This document shows, in pieces, positions 40,290 through 44,049 of a stretch of 44,049 nt of DNA. The DNA comes from Candidatus Hadersleviella danica. Lineage in GTDB: Bacteria; Chloroflexota; Anaerolineae; Promineifilales; Promineifilaceae. The stretch is taken from contig JADJSZ010000056.1 in NCBI GenBank assembly GCA_016711405.1, positions 1 through 44,049 on the forward strand, read 5' to 3'. Both the position numbers and the translations under genes were made by a program. How positions within the stretch are numbered: the stretch's first letter is position 1; each line of letters begins with the position of its first letter. Under the pieces are notes generated by a model. That model saw only the letters and a program-made list of their open reading frames with translations. It had not been told where the DNA came from and did not search any database.

Positions 40290-43200
40290 ATGCGTCGTAC
40301 AACCTATCTGCTTGCTTGCCTGTTGCTTTGCCTTGTCACCCTGACGGCCGCTACCCCACCCACGGCCGTTTTCCAAGAAGCGCTCGCCCCTCCGAGCCAA
40401 TTCCGACGATGACCTTTCAGCCGCCCAGCGATGCGGATGAAGTGATTGATTTTGTGCCCGCAGGCGGACAACTGCTAAACCTTAGTTCGGCCAGCACCGC
40501 CCAGCGGTTGGCCTTGCCTACGGCCGATGAGGACGTGACGGTGAGCATTGACAACGGCCGCTTGGCCGTGGTGGTAGAAGAAGCTAGTTTTGCCGACCCT
40601 GTCGAATTAGAAGTTTCGGGCTTGCAAGTGACCCCTGTTATTTCGACTACGGCCGAAAGTGTGGCCGCTTGGCTGGAAACCCTCGAGGATGGGGAAATGG
40701 TAGAGCCTTCCAACTTCCGCCCACGACATTAGTTCAGTTCCAGTTAGAGCTATTTTTCGGCCAAAACGGGTGAGCAAATGGGCGAATTCGACCATCCTGT
40801 ACGCCTGATGGTGGATTTGCATGAATTGGGTTTAACCGAGGAGCAACTCGCCTCGCCCAATTTCTACCTCGCTTATCGGGATGAATGACCCAATTTGTGG
40901 CGGGATGTGCCGATTACCATCCACCAAGAAGGGGTTGATTAGCGCCGAGTTGACCCATTTTCCGACTGGACAGCAGGCTGGCGACCCAGCGCATGTTTCG
41001 AGTTGGACATTGCCTGCTGTTTCGAGTTTAGCGGGGCGGCGACGTATAGCTACCCGATTGAAGTGCCCCCCGGCCGTGGTGGATTGCAACCTGAACTTTG
41101 CCCTTTCCTACAGCAGTCGCAGTTTGGATGGGGCGATTCGGTCTGTTCGCAAGGCAATGTCGCTTCAGGTTGGTCTATAGGGGATAGTTATATTATTCGT
41201 GAAGGGGGCGGGCTTGGAGGGAAGCGTTATACCCATATGGTCATTTTACATTTTAAACACAAAGACAATTACCGTTTGGTGCTAAAACCGGTGGGATATG
41301 AATTAATTGCCGAAGGCTCACCATCTAACCCAGATTCGATGCGCTATTATGCCAAAAAATATGCCCAGTTTAAAGGAATTGCGACTTTATTATCCGATTG
41401 GCAGTTCCAACCAAGCACCCAATGAAGAAGGATTATTTTTGGTCTGTAACAACTCCTGATGGGACGAAATATCTTTGGCTATTTTAACGATTCAGAGGCA
41501 TGGGCACGGACAGAGCACCCCACTTTGTACAATTGGGAGGGACATCATGGGCATCAGGTGGTTGGAGATATTTCGCCCGTCTCATCACGCACCTCAACGT
41601 ATGCATGGTATTTGGATACGGTGACGGATGTGCATGGCAACCAAAATGACTTATACCTATGAGTCTCAAGTAGGAACTTATATGCCCGTGATCATGGGGA
41701 TCATTGTGGACATGAAGGATTGCATTACCGAGAAACTGTGCGGTTAAAAGAAATTGCTAAACTACCCCACGCGAATTGCTTTGCGCCCACAGGTGTCGTC
41801 CCCAACAATGTTTTCCGTGGGCCCACAAATCCTCCCGCCCCCTGCCACCAAAATCGTTTTCGGAACCGATGGTGCGAAACGCATTAATCTTGTTTCTATT
41901 TATCATGGCAGTTTGGCAGAACCCCAAAAAGAGTAGCCTTTTTACCATTGAGGTGAAACTTCAACCGCCTCTTATTTAAATTGTTCATATTACAATGGAA
42001 ACAATGTTGACTATCCCACTTGACGGTAAATGTGACGAAAATTCAAGAGCCAGAGTAGGCTCTTATACTTTGCCGCAACTATTTTAGATTACCAAACTTA
42101 TGCCCATTTGCATCGCTCTGGAGATCCAAACCGCCCCTGTTTTGGATATTCCTATCTTAAATCGGTTGAAAATGGGTAGTGGGGGAAGGTGGAATTTAAC
42201 TATGTGAGCGATGGCCGCTCCGTAGGGGATTATTACTACCAAGATACAGGTGTAACAGGTTATTATGTTTGGCCAGATATTGGTTTTAGCTACTCTGTCA
42301 ACCAAGTGACTCATTGGGATAGAGGCACGGCCGTTCAGCAAATTGATTACGCCTACACTGTCCCCTGTTACAACCAAACCACCGCCCTCTTACCCCAGCG
42401 GCGCGACGCCTGCCCCTCGGGGTTGCAACCCACCCTGAATATACCATTGGTGGGGTACGCCACGACCACCAGCACCATTCGCGTTCCCAATGGGGAGCAA
42501 TTTGGTGCAAAACTACACCAAATTTTACCAGCACGACCCTGTTTGGTGGGATAATTTAGTGGGCAAGCCTCAGGAACAAGAGACACGATACAAAGTTTCA
42601 ACTACAGGGGAGGATGTTTTAGGCCATTCTCCCGTACTGTGACCGTGTATGATTCCAAACCCTTTACCTCAAATCTCCCCTTTGTCTTTGCCCAAAAGAT
42701 TTCACAATACCAATATAGCAATTACGATAGCAGTGGCAACAACCCGAAAGTGATGTCGAGCAAGACGGAGTATGCTTATGAGACAACTCCCCAAGGTGGG
42801 CACCAAGGAAATGGTAACCAAGGTACAAGAATACGCCACGGCTGAGGCCACTACCCCCCACCCGCACCACCAATGCCTGTATGCGGCCACGCCCTATGAC
42901 AGCACAACCGATTATCGTTGGATGATTAAACCTGCGGCCGTGGGGGTAAATGATTGGTTTAATGGTAATGAAAGATTATTGGCAGGGACATGGAACTATT
43001 ATGATGATGCGACCACAGCCTTTCCTGCCGCTGGTGCGCCAACCTTAAAATTAGGACACTTAACCCGTACCCGTCAGTTTTCGCCGAATACATCTTGTGT
43101 AGGGGGCCAATCACTAATTGTGTAGCAACGATTGAGACGAAAATGGTTTATGGAGATGACTTCGGCAATGTCACGGAGACATGGAGCTACCAAGAGGGTA

Positions 43201-44049
43201 TGGGTATGTCATCAACAATGGCAGTTCACCATGGGGGGAAGGGGCGGCTCCCAGTTCGGCCGCTCTCAAGACTATCATCACCTACGAAACGGGTTTTTAC
43301 TTATACCCCGTGACAGTGCAAAACCCTGCCAATCATATTACCTCCTTCCTATTTATGGCTTTAACTACCCCATTCCCAGTGGCGGCTTTATGAAGCAAAT
43401 GGCCTGCTGGCGCGGGTCGAAGCCCCAATGGAGTGCGGAATTGGTACGAGTATGATCCCTTCGGCCGACTCTTTGCCACCTATGAAACCTATAAAGTGGC
43501 TGGAGAAACTACACCCACCCCACCCACCAACTTTGGCCTTGGGACCCCCTCCAAAACGGATGGCAACCCCACCCAACGCTACCATTACTACGACAATGGC
43601 TGGCAGGGAATCCAACTTCCGAGCCATAACAAGCCATTTGTTATTTCGACCTTTACCCATCCCGCAACTTATCATCCGAATACAGGAGGGGACGGGTTAT
43701 AACTTCCATAGTTTGAGCTATTTTGATGGGTTTGGGCGGGTCATTCAGGCGCATGAGCGCACTGTGGCTGTGGACAATAGTACCCATGATAAGCGCATCA
43801 TCGTCAACATGAGTTACGATGCTCTGGGGCAACTCAGTTGCCAATCAGTGCCCTATGCCGTGGCCAATGCGTTTGAATATGTGAACCAAGCGTGTGGGAG
43901 TAGCCCGAGTGGCAAAACGCTCACCACCATGGCTACACCGAGTCCCAGCGATGCCTTATCCACCCCAGCGATACGTTGGTGACCGCTCCTGATGGGACAA
44001 CCACAAACAAGAGAACTTCATTATTGATCACATCAGTGTGGGCATCAAC
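40290..44049 (+). pseudogene. Exported SpvB/RHS-like giant protein, frame-broken and cut by window end
   Basis: Start ATG at 40290 with GAGGAG upstream and a signal peptide (MRRTTYLLACLLLCLVTLTA). Across frames one reads FQPPSDADEVIDFVPAGG (40410-40460), then the SpvB-like start YSYPIEVPPGRGGLQP with NFALSYSSRSLDGAIRS and GNVASGWSIGDSYIIR (41043-41205), an RHS-typical region. Later YD-type repeats follow: YDPFGRLFATYETY (about 43450), YFDGFGRVIQAHERT (about 43720) and YDALGQLSCQSVPYA (about 43817). Frames switch every 50-400 bp, with in-frame stops; no intact stretch exceeds about 150 codons. The 3' end is outside the window. Such proteins are insecticidal-toxin-like (TcdB/TcaC) or polymorphic toxins. 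Whether this copy is broken in the genome or only in the sequence is not decidable here. Confidence 0.65.

Overview
The window looks like a chromosomal segment of a Chloroflexota bacterium, probably Anaerolineae-like. The main evidence is a DUF2298 (Chlor_Arch_YYY) membrane protein, large exported CSLREA / choice-of-anchor-Q beta-helix proteins ending in a short YLPLVxR tail, Pro/Thr-rich linkers in exported proteins, and high GC. CGGCCG is strikingly over-represented. I see no tRNA, rRNA, transposase, integrase or CRISPR array. Taxonomy is inferred from gene families only.

Layout. (1) 40-4448, minus: a catabolic acyl-CoA operon with acyl-CoA dehydrogenase, a PaaK-like AMP-forming ligase, an MBL-fold hydrolase and HMG-CoA lyase. 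(2) 4619-9278, minus: a clan GH-A glycosidase-like protein with a C-terminal membrane anchor, an RDD membrane protein and a frame-broken DUF2298 protein. (3) 9329-13728, plus: mtnA (methionine salvage) followed by a CDP-sugar cluster (rfbF, rfbG, a cysteine-cluster protein, a third SDR epimerase). (4) 13741-16728: a single-domain response regulator, Mn-type superoxide dismutase with a clear sigma70 promoter, a small membrane protein and a MarC protein. (5) 16917-25228: an exported-protein island with two CSLREA beta-helix paralogues flanking a HU-related DNA-binding protein and a badly frame-broken protein resembling the vitellogenin/large-lipid-transfer-protein N-terminal module. (6) 25463-33234, plus: a second acyl-CoA dehydrogenase, AzlC, a P-type Ca2+-ATPase (one frameshift), a small membrane protein, an aldo/keto reductase and CorA. 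(7) 33346-39966: VOC protein, an ArsR/SRPBCC pair with a probable operator, a ClC channel, a LysM protein, a SurA/PpiC-like foldase, and rpsF-rpsR. (8) 40290-end: an exported SpvB/RHS-like giant protein, broken in many frames and cut by the window end.

Two structural themes cut across the genes. First, most intergenic spacers contain a short imperfect tandem array (unit about 7-9 nt), often followed by its own reverse complement. About ten unit 'words' recur in different spacers; arrays overlap gene ends and start codons and two appear inside the DUF2298 coding region. Longer palindromic elements with terminal inverted repeats occur as well (16734-16866, 31929-32088, 32103-32198, 33831-33952). 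Second, frame disruptions are frequent, and every one I could resolve sits at a mononucleotide run, most often G or C. Uncorrected long-read sequencing error therefore explains them better than gene decay. The two CSLREA genes also share upstream 11-bp-phased CGTCA repeats at matching distances, suggesting a common OmpR/PhoB-type regulator.
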